A stretch of DNA of 17,439 nt from Methylococcaceae bacterium (GTDB taxonomy: Bacteria; Pseudomonadota; Gammaproteobacteria; Methylococcales; Methylomonadaceae). Below the pieces are notes generated by a model that saw nothing but the letters and a program-made list of their open reading frames with translations, was not told where the DNA came from and made no database searches. The translations under genes and the position numbers were made by a program. The DNA lies in assembly GCA_021647585.1 (NCBI GenBank), contig JAKIUK010000077.1, positions 1-17,439 on the forward strand, in the 5' to 3' direction. Shown in pieces: positions 1 to 7,159 of the stretch; position 1 is the stretch's first letter, and every line of letters starts with the position of its first letter.

Positions 1-2
1 AT

Positions 3-350
3 TCAGATAGCGATTCAGACTCCGACAGTGATTCAGATTCTGATAGTGACTCCGATTCAGATAGCGACTCGAATTCTGACAGTGACTCCGATTCAGATAC
101 GGACACCGATACTGATACTGATACAGACACTGATACAGACTCTGACAGTGATTCAGATTCTGACAGTGACTCGGACTCTGACAGCGATTCAGATTCAGAT
201 AGCGATTCAGACTCTGACAGTGATTCAGATTCAGATAGCGACTCGGATTCTGACAGTGACTCCGATTCAGATAGCGATTCAGACTCCGACAGTGATTCAG
301 ATTCTGACAGTGATTCAGATTCTGACAGTGATTCTGATTCCGACAGTGAT
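3..350 (+). repeat. Ser-Asp dipeptide repeat with internal Thr-Asp tract
   Basis: A low-complexity hexanucleotide-like repeat encodes alternating Ser and Asp, about 58 dipeptides. Seven consecutive units at 99-140 use Thr codons instead of Ser, and one unit near 71-73 has Asn for Asp. Serine codons are mixed (TCA, TCC, TCT, TCG, AGT, AGC), so the protein repeat is kept while the DNA varies. SD repeats of this kind act as extended stalks in surface proteins such as staphylococcal Sdr/Clf proteins; a stalk role here is by analogy. Confidence 0.9.
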
Positions 351-1109
351 GAAGATAAAGAAGAAGGACAATATTTTCATGGAGGCGATGATGGTGATGT
401 CTTTTTTGCTGGAGCTGGAGATGACGTTCTTTTCGGTGGAAAAGGAAATGACTTCCTGGATGGAGGAGATGGAGATGATGTTATCAGAGGTGGGAAAGGA
501 GATGATATTTTAGATGGCGAAGCTGGAGATGATATTCTTAAGGGTAATGCAGGGGATGACATCTTAGATGGGGGCGCCGGAGATGATATTATCGATGGTG
601 GAAAAGGAGATGACGAAATTTATGGAGGCTCTGGAGATGATACTATCGATGGTGGAAAAGGAGACGATGAAATTGATGGAGGTGTTGGAAATGACCAGAT
701 TGATGGTGAAAAAGGTGATGATATCATTGATGGAGGTGGCGGTAATGACATCTTAACCGGAGGTGATGGTGATGATATTTTTGTCTGGGATGGTGATGAT
801 ATTGGTACCCCAGATGAGCCTGCACATGATGAAGTTACTGACTTTGAAGGTGATTTCGAAAATCCAAATGCAACTCCAAGCGATGTGTTAGATTTGTCGG
901 ACCTATTATCTGATGGATCGCATGAAATTGAAGGGTTAGCAGTTGATGATTCCGAAGGTGATGGTCAACATCTACAAGTGTCAATTACAGATGGCGATGG
1001 TAATCAAGTACAAACCATAGATTTAACTAATATTGCTGTCACTACGGATCCACAAACAATGCTTGAAAATTTATTGAGTAATGGTGGAATTGATGATGGT
1101 CTTGAGTAA
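3..1109 (+). CDS. C-terminal part of a large SD-repeat/RTX secreted protein (5' truncated by window edge)
   Basis: The frame is open from the first complete codon of the window to TAA at 1107-1109, so the start lies upstream. In order it holds about 58 Ser/Thr-Asp dipeptides (3-350), a short acidic linker, 15 tandem nonapeptides of the GGxGxDxUx type (381-785) and an acidic C-terminal segment of about 107 residues beginning after GGDGDDIFVW. Nonapeptides of this kind fold into a parallel beta-roll that binds calcium once outside the cell. The C-terminal segment, with its DEVTDFE and DVLDLSDLL stretches, resembles the type I secretion target domain of large Vibrio-type RTX adhesins (VCA0849-like). 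The likely role is a calcium-dependent exported adhesin or surface protein, inferred from architecture. No secretion ABC/HlyD/TolC gene is in view. An intrinsic terminator follows the stop, so it is transcriptionally separate from the next genes. Confidence 0.9.
   Translation, partial: SDSDSDSDSDSDSDSDSDSDSDSNSDSDSDSDTDTDTDTDTDTDTDSDSDSDSDSDSDSDSDSDSDSDSDSDSDSDSDSDSDSDSDSDSDSDSDSDSDSDSDSDSDSDSDSDSDSDEDKEEGQYFHGGDDGDVFFAGAGDDVLFGGKGNDFLDGGDGDDVIRGGKGDDILDGEAGDDILKGNAGDDILDGGAGDDIIDGGKGDDEIYGGSGDDTIDGGKGDDEIDGGVGNDQIDGEKGDDIIDGGGGNDILTGGDGDDIFVWDGDDIGTPDEPAHDEVTDFEGDFENPNATPSDVLDLSDLLSDGSHEIEGLAVDDSEGDGQHLQVSITDGDGNQVQTIDLTNIAVTTDPQTMLENLLSNGGIDDGLE
381..785 (+). repeat. RTX calcium-binding nonapeptide array, 15 units
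   Basis: Fifteen uninterrupted 27-base units encode GGxGxDxUx-type nonapeptides, for example GGKGNDFLD, GGAGDDIID and GGSGDDTID. The first units (GGDDGDVFF, AGAGDDVLF) and a few inner ones (GEAGDDILK, GNAGDDILD, GEKGDDIID) deviate at the second glycine. The array leads directly into the secretion-target segment. Confidence 0.95.
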
Positions 1110-1133
1110 ATTCAATCTTTGTAATTAAGTAAT

Positions 1134-1161
1134 AAAAAGGCACCTTCGGGTGCCTTTTTTT
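1134..1161 (+). terminator. Rho-independent terminator after the RTX gene
   Basis: GGCACC pairs with GGTGCC around a TTCG tetraloop. The stem is extended by five A before it and followed by seven T. It lies 24 bases after the RTX stop codon. The flanking A and T runs could let it work in both directions, but no convergent gene is present. Confidence 0.95.
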
Positions 1162-1203
1162 ATGAGTGAAAAGAATGTATGGGGAAAACTTGCTTTTATT
1201 AAA

Positions 1204-1231
1204 TAGGCAATATCAAAACTAAATTTATAAT
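1204..1231 (+). promoter_or_regulatory. Possible sigma-70 promoter ahead of the ABC exporter genes
   Basis: A perfect -10 box TATAAT (1226-1231) has TAGGCA (1204-1209, four of six matches to TTGACA) 16 bases upstream. It lies in the AT-rich gap between the RTX terminator and the first exporter gene, where a promoter is expected. In DNA this AT-rich a chance match is likely, so support is weak. Confidence 0.3.
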
Positions 1232-1417
1232 GCAAATATATTTAAACTGAATCAGTAAATTCAGTATATTAGTGAACAAGTGTCATTGAAAATATTTTGG
1301 GTAGAAAATTTATTTTACAAAAACCAGGAAATTAATAACGCGAATCATAATTCTATTAAAATAGTTCTGTCTAGCTTAAAAAAATATTTATGAGATTAAT
1401 GTTGAGTTGAAAAGAAA

Positions 1418-2221
1418 ATGATATTGTATTTAAAAATAATGTATCTACTCTACCGGCAGATAGTAGATAATTTTGAGCATATTATTACCTTTATCAAAAG
1501 AGATATTGCAATAGCAAGAGCAGATACGAAATTAGGTTTGTTTTGGGTGGTTTTTCCACCTTTAGTTCCTCTAACAGTATTTATAGGCCTTGCGTCACTA
1601 GGCGTTATAAGTAGATCATCTGACATGCCATTTGTTATGTTTATTGTTATTGGTATCACAATTTATAGATATATTGCACAGTTTATAAAGACTACAATAA
1701 ATGTATTGAAGAGTGAAAGAACGGCTATTAAAAACTATGCAGTACCATTGGTGGTTTTAATTTTTTCAAAAAATGCAATGACTTTTTTTCACCTGATTTT
1801 TAGATTAGTTATAGTCAGCGCTGTAGTTTTTTATTATGGTGTAGAAGTTAAACCGGGTTGGTTATTTTTGCCTTTGTTTTTTATAATCATCACTCTATTT
1901 TCATTCTCAATAGGCGTATTCATTGCATTTAAAAACCTGTTGTACAAAGATTTTGGTAAGGGAATGGATATGGTTTTGGTTTATGTGTTTTTTGTGAGTT
2001 CTGTCATTTTTCCTTTTCCTAAGACGGGTGTACTGGGTACGATAAATAAATTTAATCCATTTAATACTTTTGTTGATAGTACTCGAGGGTTATTTTATTT
2101 TGGGATTGAATATGTAGATATTACTGTTTTTGGTATAACGGTATTATATTCCATGATATTTTTTTGTGTTGCATGCAAAATGATTCATTATGGTGAAACT
2201 AAAATCAGGTCAATTATGTAA
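1418..2221 (+). CDS. ABC-2 type exporter permease, KpsM/Wzm-like
   Basis: This 267-residue protein is an inner-membrane permease of the ABC-2 family that exports capsular polysaccharides, O-antigens and polyol phosphates. Near residue 28 it has the family's RDI...LGLFWVVFPPL pattern, which precedes the first membrane helix. About six hydrophobic segments follow (roughly residues 42-63, 70-90, 108-140, 148-171, 184-200 and 235-253). The NPFNTFVDSTRGLFYFG stretch (213-229) matches the NP...R.L.F.G motif before the last helix. Length is normal for the family. The start has no strong ribosome binding site; ATG at 1439 is an in-frame alternative. The ATPase partner begins one base after its stop, so the two are very probably translated together. 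The exported substrate is unknown; the neighbouring ligases suggest it need not be an ordinary polysaccharide. Confidence 0.85.
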   Translation: MILYLKIMYLLYRQIVDNFEHIITFIKRDIAIARADTKLGLFWVVFPPLVPLTVFIGLASLGVISRSSDMPFVMFIVIGITIYRYIAQFIKTTINVLKSERTAIKNYAVPLVVLIFSKNAMTFFHLIFRLVIVSAVVFYYGVEVKPGWLFLPLFFIIITLFSFSIGVFIAFKNLLYKDFGKGMDMVLVYVFFVSSVIFPFPKTGVLGTINKFNPFNTFVDSTRGLFYFGIEYVDITVFGITVLYSMIFFCVACKMIHYGETKIRSIM

Positions 2222-2222
2222 T

Positions 2223-2972
2223 ATGAATGGAAATGTTATAGAGTTAAACAGTATCTATAAGAAGTTTTATAAAGATGAAGATGTAAAGAAAAAATATACA
2301 AAAAATATCATAAAAAGTTTACAAACTGATTTTAGTCAAGAAACCCCCTATTTAGATACTGATGAATTTTGGGTCTTGAAAAATATTTCTTTACAGATTC
2401 AAAAAGGCGACTCATTAGCAATTATTGGTGATAGGGAATCAGGAAAGAGTATTTTGTTAAAAATAATAACGAATAGGTTGCAAGGGGACTTTGGTATTAG
2501 TCATGTAAATGGAAGATGTACTTTGTTGTTAGATGAATTGAGAGTTGGGTTGAGTGGGTATTTAAACGGTTGGGATAATCTTTATCTTAAGGCTGCTTTT
2601 ATGGGGATATCAAAGCGCAGTGTAAATGAAAAGGTTGGAGAGATGATGAGTTTTGCAGAACTGGATATTAAACTGCTTGAAAAACCATGGAAATATTACA
2701 CCTCTGAGATAAAAAATAGAATTATGTATTCTTTTATTGTGCATTGTCGGTATGACATCTTTATTGTTGATGGTTTAACCCATGTTGGGAATGAAGTCTT
2801 TGCTAAAAAATGCAAAGAAAAAATTGCTGAAATAAGTAGAGAAAGTACTTTTATCATTGCAACTAGACATGTAAGAAAAGTAAAGGGTCTATGTGACAAA
2901 CTATTAGTTTTGGAAAAAGGGGAAATTAAGTTTTTTGGTAATACTGATGATGGTCTAAAATCTAATAACTAA
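2223..2972 (+). CDS. Degenerate ABC exporter ATPase, KpsT/Wzt-like
   Basis: This 249-residue protein would be the ATPase partner of the permease. ATG at 2223 is preferred over the upstream in-frame ATG at 2190, because 2190 would overlap the permease gene and add 11 residues without similarity. Walker A is present (GDRESGKS, about residues 69-76). The family-typical AVGDAxFxxKC region is recognisable as HVGNEVFAKKC. Other key positions are altered: the ABC signature, normally YSSGM, reads YTSEI; the Walker B end, normally DE, reads DG (VDG), removing the catalytic glutamate; the switch histidine, normally SH, reads TR. The overall fold and gene order still say KpsT/Wzt. It may hydrolyse ATP poorly, work only as a gate, or pair with another ATPase. 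The frame is intact, so it is not an obvious pseudogene. Confidence 0.85.
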   Translation: MNGNVIELNSIYKKFYKDEDVKKKYTKNIIKSLQTDFSQETPYLDTDEFWVLKNISLQIQKGDSLAIIGDRESGKSILLKIITNRLQGDFGISHVNGRCTLLLDELRVGLSGYLNGWDNLYLKAAFMGISKRSVNEKVGEMMSFAELDIKLLEKPWKYYTSEIKNRIMYSFIVHCRYDIFIVDGLTHVGNEVFAKKCKEKIAEISRESTFIIATRHVRKVKGLCDKLLVLEKGEIKFFGNTDDGLKSNN

Positions 2973-3008
2973 CAAATAGACATATAAATTATTGGGCAGA
3001 GTAAATAG

Positions 3009-6000
3009 ATGGTTTGTATGAATGAAATAAGTAAAATGGGTAATGATCATTTAGAAGATTTAGATGAGCTGTTAGATGCTATTCGAGTAGGGTTGTTAAC
3101 AGGTAATGCTGTAGAAGCTACCGAAACAATAGGGCACTTGTATGATCCAGAAATATCGCAAATTTATATTACACTATTTCAGGAATGTAGAAAACCATTG
3201 CGCTGGGGATCTCGAAAACGTAGTTTAGAAGATACACTGCAACGTATTGTTTTAAAGTTAAGAGATAATTCACGCTTAGCAGAATTTGCAGTCCATGACT
3301 GTAAGCAGTGTCGAATTATGTTCGAGATGGTAATAAAAGAATCCCCATGTTCTATTAGAAATCTCACCACTCTAAGAGTATCAATCAATAGATTCGAAGC
3401 GGGAGTCAATGGATTAAAATACAAATACCAAGGTGTCACTCGTTTTTTTATGCCTACTGATGCGATTACCCAAAGCATTATGAGTGTAAATCAATTATTG
3501 AATTATTTGTCCAAGAAAACAGGAATTGCTAAACACACAAATAAGATTTCTGAACGTGTACATCTCATGCGCAGAGAGCCAATAGAGTATACCTTTGTAG
3601 AGAGTATGGCTTATATCTCTTATCAAGATAAAACAATACCGCTATACCGTGGCTATCCAATACCAGAGACATTCAATCGAAATATCATGTATGAAAGCAT
3701 GATTAAAAGTATTGATTGGCTAGTTGAAAATATGAATGAAGACGGTAGCTTTCTTTATTTTTACGATGGAACGAACGATACCAAAGTAGATCTTGATCAT
3801 CCCAAAATGACTGATCCACTCTACAATAATATTCTTAGACATAGTGGTGGAACGGTTTCTTTGCTACGTGGGTATGAACTGACTGAAAAATTAACTTATC
3901 TGGATGCGGCAAAAAAGTCGATAGATTTTTTCCTGACAACATTCAAAGAACATAAGCATGAAGGCCAATATGCTTGTTATCCTTTTTTTAATAAAAAGTC
4001 AAAACTCGGGGGGGCAGGGATTGGTTTGGTTGCCATGATGCATCACTATATTCATACAGGAGATGAATGTTATCGTAAGCAACTTGATGGTTTAACAAGG
4101 CATATACTTTCACGAGTCGATGATGAAGGAGAAATGCTAGGGTATTATATACACCCCAGATTTTACGATGGTCAACCGATCATCAATCCGCCTGATGAGG
4201 TAAAGAAAGAATTATTTTCTTTTTACTATCCAGGAGAAGCGTTGTTAGGTTTGGCGCTTTATTATCAATATATTAAAAATATTGACCCTCAACTTAAAAG
4301 TGAAATTTATCAGAGAAGTCTTAAAGCGCTGGATTTTTTGGTTGATATACGACCCGTTAAATATGATTACTTATTTGATGCTTTGCCAGCGGATGCATGG
4401 TTAATGCAAGCAATTGAAGAGTGGGCAAAAGTTGATGGATTTAAAAAACAAAGTTATATCGATTTTGTTTTTAATGATACCCAGGCAATGTTTGATCATA
4501 TGTACACCGAAGAAAATGCGATTGCACCCGATTATGTTGGTGGATTTTTTTATAACTATGGTGACCATGTTTATCATGATGCATCGCGAAATGAGGGGGT
4601 TATTGCAGCCTATAATTTAGCCAAATATCTTGGAGAAGAGGATAGAGCGAATTTTATTATGGAGTATATGCTTAAATCTGCCAAAGGGTTGATGCATACC
4701 TTACATACTCCTGAATCAACTTATGCACATAAGTATCCGCAAAAAAGTATTAATAGTTTCCGGTTTAAGCTAACACGTCAGTGGGTGAGAGTGGATTCGG
4801 TACAGCATGCAGCCTGTTTTTTTGCTCGACTTTCGATGACTGAGTTTTCTTCCTTTTTAGAACATAATGAAGAATACCTTCCTGTATTGGGTAATTACAA
4901 AATTGTTGAAATGTTAGCGTCTAGTGGTTATGGCAATGTTTATAAAGCAAAAAGACTAGGAGAAACAGGTGTTTGTTATGCAGTAAAAAAGATAAAACAA
5001 TCTAGATATATCAATCTTATTGAAAAAGAGGCGCGAATACTCATCCAATTAAATGCATATAAATCAAGTAATCGCTTAGGCCTGCAGGATATGTTCTGGT
5101 ACGGAGATAGTATTCACTTTGTATTTGATTATTTATCGGGAGGGAACTTAAAGAGCCGCATTGAAAAGAATGGGCCAGCTAATGAGAGTGATGCAATAAA
5201 AATGCTGCTTGATATGCTAAATGTTTTAAAGTTTACTCAAGAAAAAAATATTCTTCATCTAGATATCAAACCTGCAAATATACTGCTTGATAAAAAGGGA
5301 AATTATTTTCTTTCTGATTGGGGATTGGCAGAGGAAGGCGATTGTGTGGATACGATTCATATTAAAGGGAATCCACTCTATTTAGCACCTGAAATGTATG
5401 CTGGAAAACGTTGTTTTGCATCGGAAATTTATTCTTTGGGGGCAACTTTATATTATATGCTGATGCGAAAACCTATTTTTAATTTGCGTAAACGCTATTC
5501 ATTAGCACAAAAAGTATATTCCCATTGTTATTTTGCATTAGAGCAGACTCCTGAGCTTTCAGAAAAGATGCATTATTTAATAACAAGAATGATGGATAAG
5601 AACCCTTCATCCCGTGCAACTATTGAAGAAGTCGAAGAAATTATTCAGGATAAAATCAGTTGGCAAAATATAAAACCAGTAAAAAATGAGAGCATTGATT
5701 TTGATGACGAAATTTCTACCTGGAATTTACTTGCTAACAGAGGAATAGTGTATGCGATGTATAAAATGGGTGGTCATTACCGTATATCAGGTAATATAAA
5801 TCAAGCCATTGAATGGCATGAAAAAGCTGTTGAAAAAGGTTTGGCAAGTTCAGAGTGTGAGTTAGCATTATTATATGCTTTAGATAAAAGAGAGCCTGAG
5901 CTGATATTAGAGTTATTAAAAAGGGCGGCTTCAAAAGGATTAGATATGGCACAGTATCAATTAGGACTTGTTTTTGAAAACGAAAAACTGGGCCAATTTG

Positions 6001-6125
6001 AAAATAATACGGCAGATAAATGGTTTATAGCAGCAGCTAAAAATGCATATAGACCTGCATATACAAAATTAAAAGAGAAAAACATTGTGATTCACGCTGA
6101 CGTTAATTCATGCCTAAAAGAATAA
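3009..6125 (+). CDS. Fusion protein: alpha/alpha-barrel-like region + Ser/Thr protein kinase + Sel1-like repeats
   Basis: This 1038-residue protein has no signal peptide or membrane segment. Residues 1-220 are not recognised. Residues about 220-610 show spaced helical-hairpin motifs (NNILRHSGGTVSLLRGYE, KLGGAGIGLVAMMHHY, FYYPGEALLGLALYY) typical of alpha/alpha-barrel sugar-active or epimerase-like proteins; the activity is unknown. Residues about 628-880 are an Hanks-type kinase: Gly-rich loop SSGYGNVY (638-645), Lys660 in AVKK, catalytic loop HLDIKPAN (Asp752, Lys754, Asn757), DWG (770-772) in place of DFG, and APE (793-795). The HRD arginine is Leu, a non-RD kinase. Residues about 905-1025 are Sel1-like helical repeats (AIEWHEKAVEKGLASSECELALLY and following). 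ATG at 3009 has GCAGAG upstream; ATG at 3018 is an alternative. The kinase may control the neighbouring pathway, which is inference. A distant class III/IV lanthipeptide-synthetase resemblance was considered, but the domain order differs. Confidence 0.8.
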   Translation: MVCMNEISKMGNDHLEDLDELLDAIRVGLLTGNAVEATETIGHLYDPEISQIYITLFQECRKPLRWGSRKRSLEDTLQRIVLKLRDNSRLAEFAVHDCKQCRIMFEMVIKESPCSIRNLTTLRVSINRFEAGVNGLKYKYQGVTRFFMPTDAITQSIMSVNQLLNYLSKKTGIAKHTNKISERVHLMRREPIEYTFVESMAYISYQDKTIPLYRGYPIPETFNRNIMYESMIKSIDWLVENMNEDGSFLYFYDGTNDTKVDLDHPKMTDPLYNNILRHSGGTVSLLRGYELTEKLTYLDAAKKSIDFFLTTFKEHKHEGQYACYPFFNKKSKLGGAGIGLVAMMHHYIHTGDECYRKQLDGLTRHILSRVDDEGEMLGYYIHPRFYDGQPIINPPDEVKKELFSFYYPGEALLGLALYYQYIKNIDPQLKSEIYQRSLKALDFLVDIRPVKYDYLFDALPADAWLMQAIEEWAKVDGFKKQSYIDFVFNDTQAMFDHMYTEENAIAPDYVGGFFYNYGDHVYHDASRNEGVIAAYNLAKYLGEEDRANFIMEYMLKSAKGLMHTLHTPESTYAHKYPQKSINSFRFKLTRQWVRVDSVQHAACFFARLSMTEFSSFLEHNEEYLPVLGNYKIVEMLASSGYGNVYKAKRLGETGVCYAVKKIKQSRYINLIEKEARILIQLNAYKSSNRLGLQDMFWYGDSIHFVFDYLSGGNLKSRIEKNGPANESDAIKMLLDMLNVLKFTQEKNILHLDIKPANILLDKKGNYFLSDWGLAEEGDCVDTIHIKGNPLYLAPEMYAGKRCFASEIYSLGATLYYMLMRKPIFNLRKRYSLAQKVYSHCYFALEQTPELSEKMHYLITRMMDKNPSSRATIEEVEEIIQDKISWQNIKPVKNESIDFDDEISTWNLLANRGIVYAMYKMGGHYRISGNINQAIEWHEKAVEKGLASSECELALLYALDKREPELILELLKRAASKGLDMAQYQLGLVFENEKLGQFENNTADKWFIAAAKNAYRPAYTKLKEKNIVIHADVNSCLKE

Positions 6126-6150
6126 TTCTAAATAAAGTGTATTTGTTTAA

Positions 6151-6160
6151 AAGGAGGGGG
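6151..6160 (+). promoter_or_regulatory. Strong ribosome binding site that fixes a GTG start
   Basis: AAGGAGGGGG is the best Shine-Dalgarno match in the window. Its GGAGG lies 6 bases before GTG at 6164, which starts a textbook signal peptide. The in-frame ATG at 6110 overlaps the upstream gene and would bury the signal peptide behind 18 extra, basic residues. Confidence 0.8.
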
Positions 6161-6163
6161 CAA

Positions 6164-7159
6164 GTGAAGCTGTTATTAATATTTGTTAGCTTAATAGTTT
6201 GCTCGTTTTCATTAGAGGCCAACTGGAAAACAGAACGAGAAAATTTAGATCATGTATTTATTAAAAATAAATTTCGTATCTTTTATACCTTAAATGGAAA
6301 AAACCAACTTCCCGAGAGTAATCGATTCGACCTTAATCTAAATGGGGTTCCAGACTACGTTGAAAACATTGCTTATAGATTAATTGTCGCAGCTCAACTT
6401 TATACGGATGTGTTTGGTTTTAGGCACCCTTTGCAAAGTCCTCGATATAAAGACAAAGCAAAATTTATTGATGTGCATATTTTGACTTTGGAAAATAAGG
6501 GGAGTGCTGGAGATTCCTTAATTGCATTCAATTATGGGTTTTTCCCTCAATTTCACCAGGGATCAATCGCAATGAAGCTTTCAAATCGGTTGGATAAAGA
6601 TAATATGACATCAGTTCATGAGCTTTTTCACCTTTATCAGAATGGCTATACCATGTTTAAGAATAGATGGTATACAGAAGGAACAGCTCGTTGGGCTGAA
6701 TATGCATTTAGAGAAGGAACAGGGTCCCGTCGAAAATTACCTGAGAATAGTGCAGCATTAGAAGAAGTTATGTCTCAGTCTTATGGTGCTAAATATTTTT
6801 GGAGAAGATTGGCTTATCTACTAGACAGTAATAAAGGTGTTTTTTTAACACCGCCTCTTAAAATGGATGTTATCAAGGGTTATCCACTAGTAATTGAAGA
6901 TGAAAGGATCTATGGTTATGTATTTATTAAACGGTTTCTTGAAAATATGGATAGAGTGGATAATGCGGCTTCACAGAAAAGAGACGTGAAAGAATATTAT
7001 TGGAAAGAGGATGATCAAAAAAATAATAAAGACAATAACATTTATATTTTGGATGCCCTAAGAAAAACAATTTTACAATTTGAAACTAAAGAAAATAGTG
7101 AGATACAACGCTTTTTGGTGTTACTGGAAAATTATCTAGAGAATAGTGCATGGAAGTAG
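6164..7159 (+). CDS. Secreted HExxH zinc metallopeptidase, paralogue 1
   Basis: The 331-residue product starts at GTG 6164. It begins with a signal peptide (KLLLIFVSLIVCSFSLEA, probable cleavage before NWK). A DLNLNGVPD stretch (residues 56-64) resembles calcium-binding DxDxNGxxD loops. HELFH (152-156) with a downstream YTEGTARWAE (residues 170-179, candidate third zinc ligand Glu172 or Glu179) is the HExxH...E pattern of gluzincin-type zinc peptidases. No named family was recognised with confidence. It should act in the periplasm or outside the cell, perhaps trimming or releasing an exported product. The stop overlaps the next start by 10 bases, so the two are translationally coupled. A second paralogue lies at 13296-14291. 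An ATG at 6110 would give 349 residues but is less likely. Confidence 0.8.
   Translation: MKLLLIFVSLIVCSFSLEANWKTERENLDHVFIKNKFRIFYTLNGKNQLPESNRFDLNLNGVPDYVENIAYRLIVAAQLYTDVFGFRHPLQSPRYKDKAKFIDVHILTLENKGSAGDSLIAFNYGFFPQFHQGSIAMKLSNRLDKDNMTSVHELFHLYQNGYTMFKNRWYTEGTARWAEYAFREGTGSRRKLPENSAALEEVMSQSYGAKYFWRRLAYLLDSNKGVFLTPPLKMDVIKGYPLVIEDERIYGYVFIKRFLENMDRVDNAASQKRDVKEYYWKEDDQKNNKDNNIYILDALRKTILQFETKENSEIQRFLVLLENYLENSAWK

Noticed and set aside
3..350. CRISPR array or non-coding satellite
   Set aside because: There are no unique spacers of constant length, and the tract is in frame with a coding sequence and encodes Ser-Asp.
377..562. Minus-strand Pro/Ser-rich open frame
   Set aside because: It is the antisense of the RTX repeats, open only because of the repeat composition.
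28..756. Long + strand frames rich in Ile/Thr/Gln or Met/Glu overlapping the repeat region
   Set aside because: They are shifted-frame readings of the Ser-Asp and RTX repeats. The frame from position 3 gives the well-known repeat motifs and continues to 1109.
2190..2222. Upstream ATG start for the ABC ATPase
   Set aside because: It overlaps the permease gene and adds 11 residues without family similarity. ATG 2223 begins at the usual position for the family.
1418..2972. Type I secretion exporter for the RTX protein
   Set aside because: The permease and ATPase are separate KpsM/KpsT-like proteins, not an HlyB-type fusion. No HlyD or TolC partner is present and a terminator separates them from the RTX gene.
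3009..6125. Class III/IV lanthipeptide synthetase
   Set aside because: These have lyase, kinase and then cyclase domains. Here the kinase comes after the barrel-like region, no lyase or cyclase zinc motif was seen, and no precursor peptide was found nearby.
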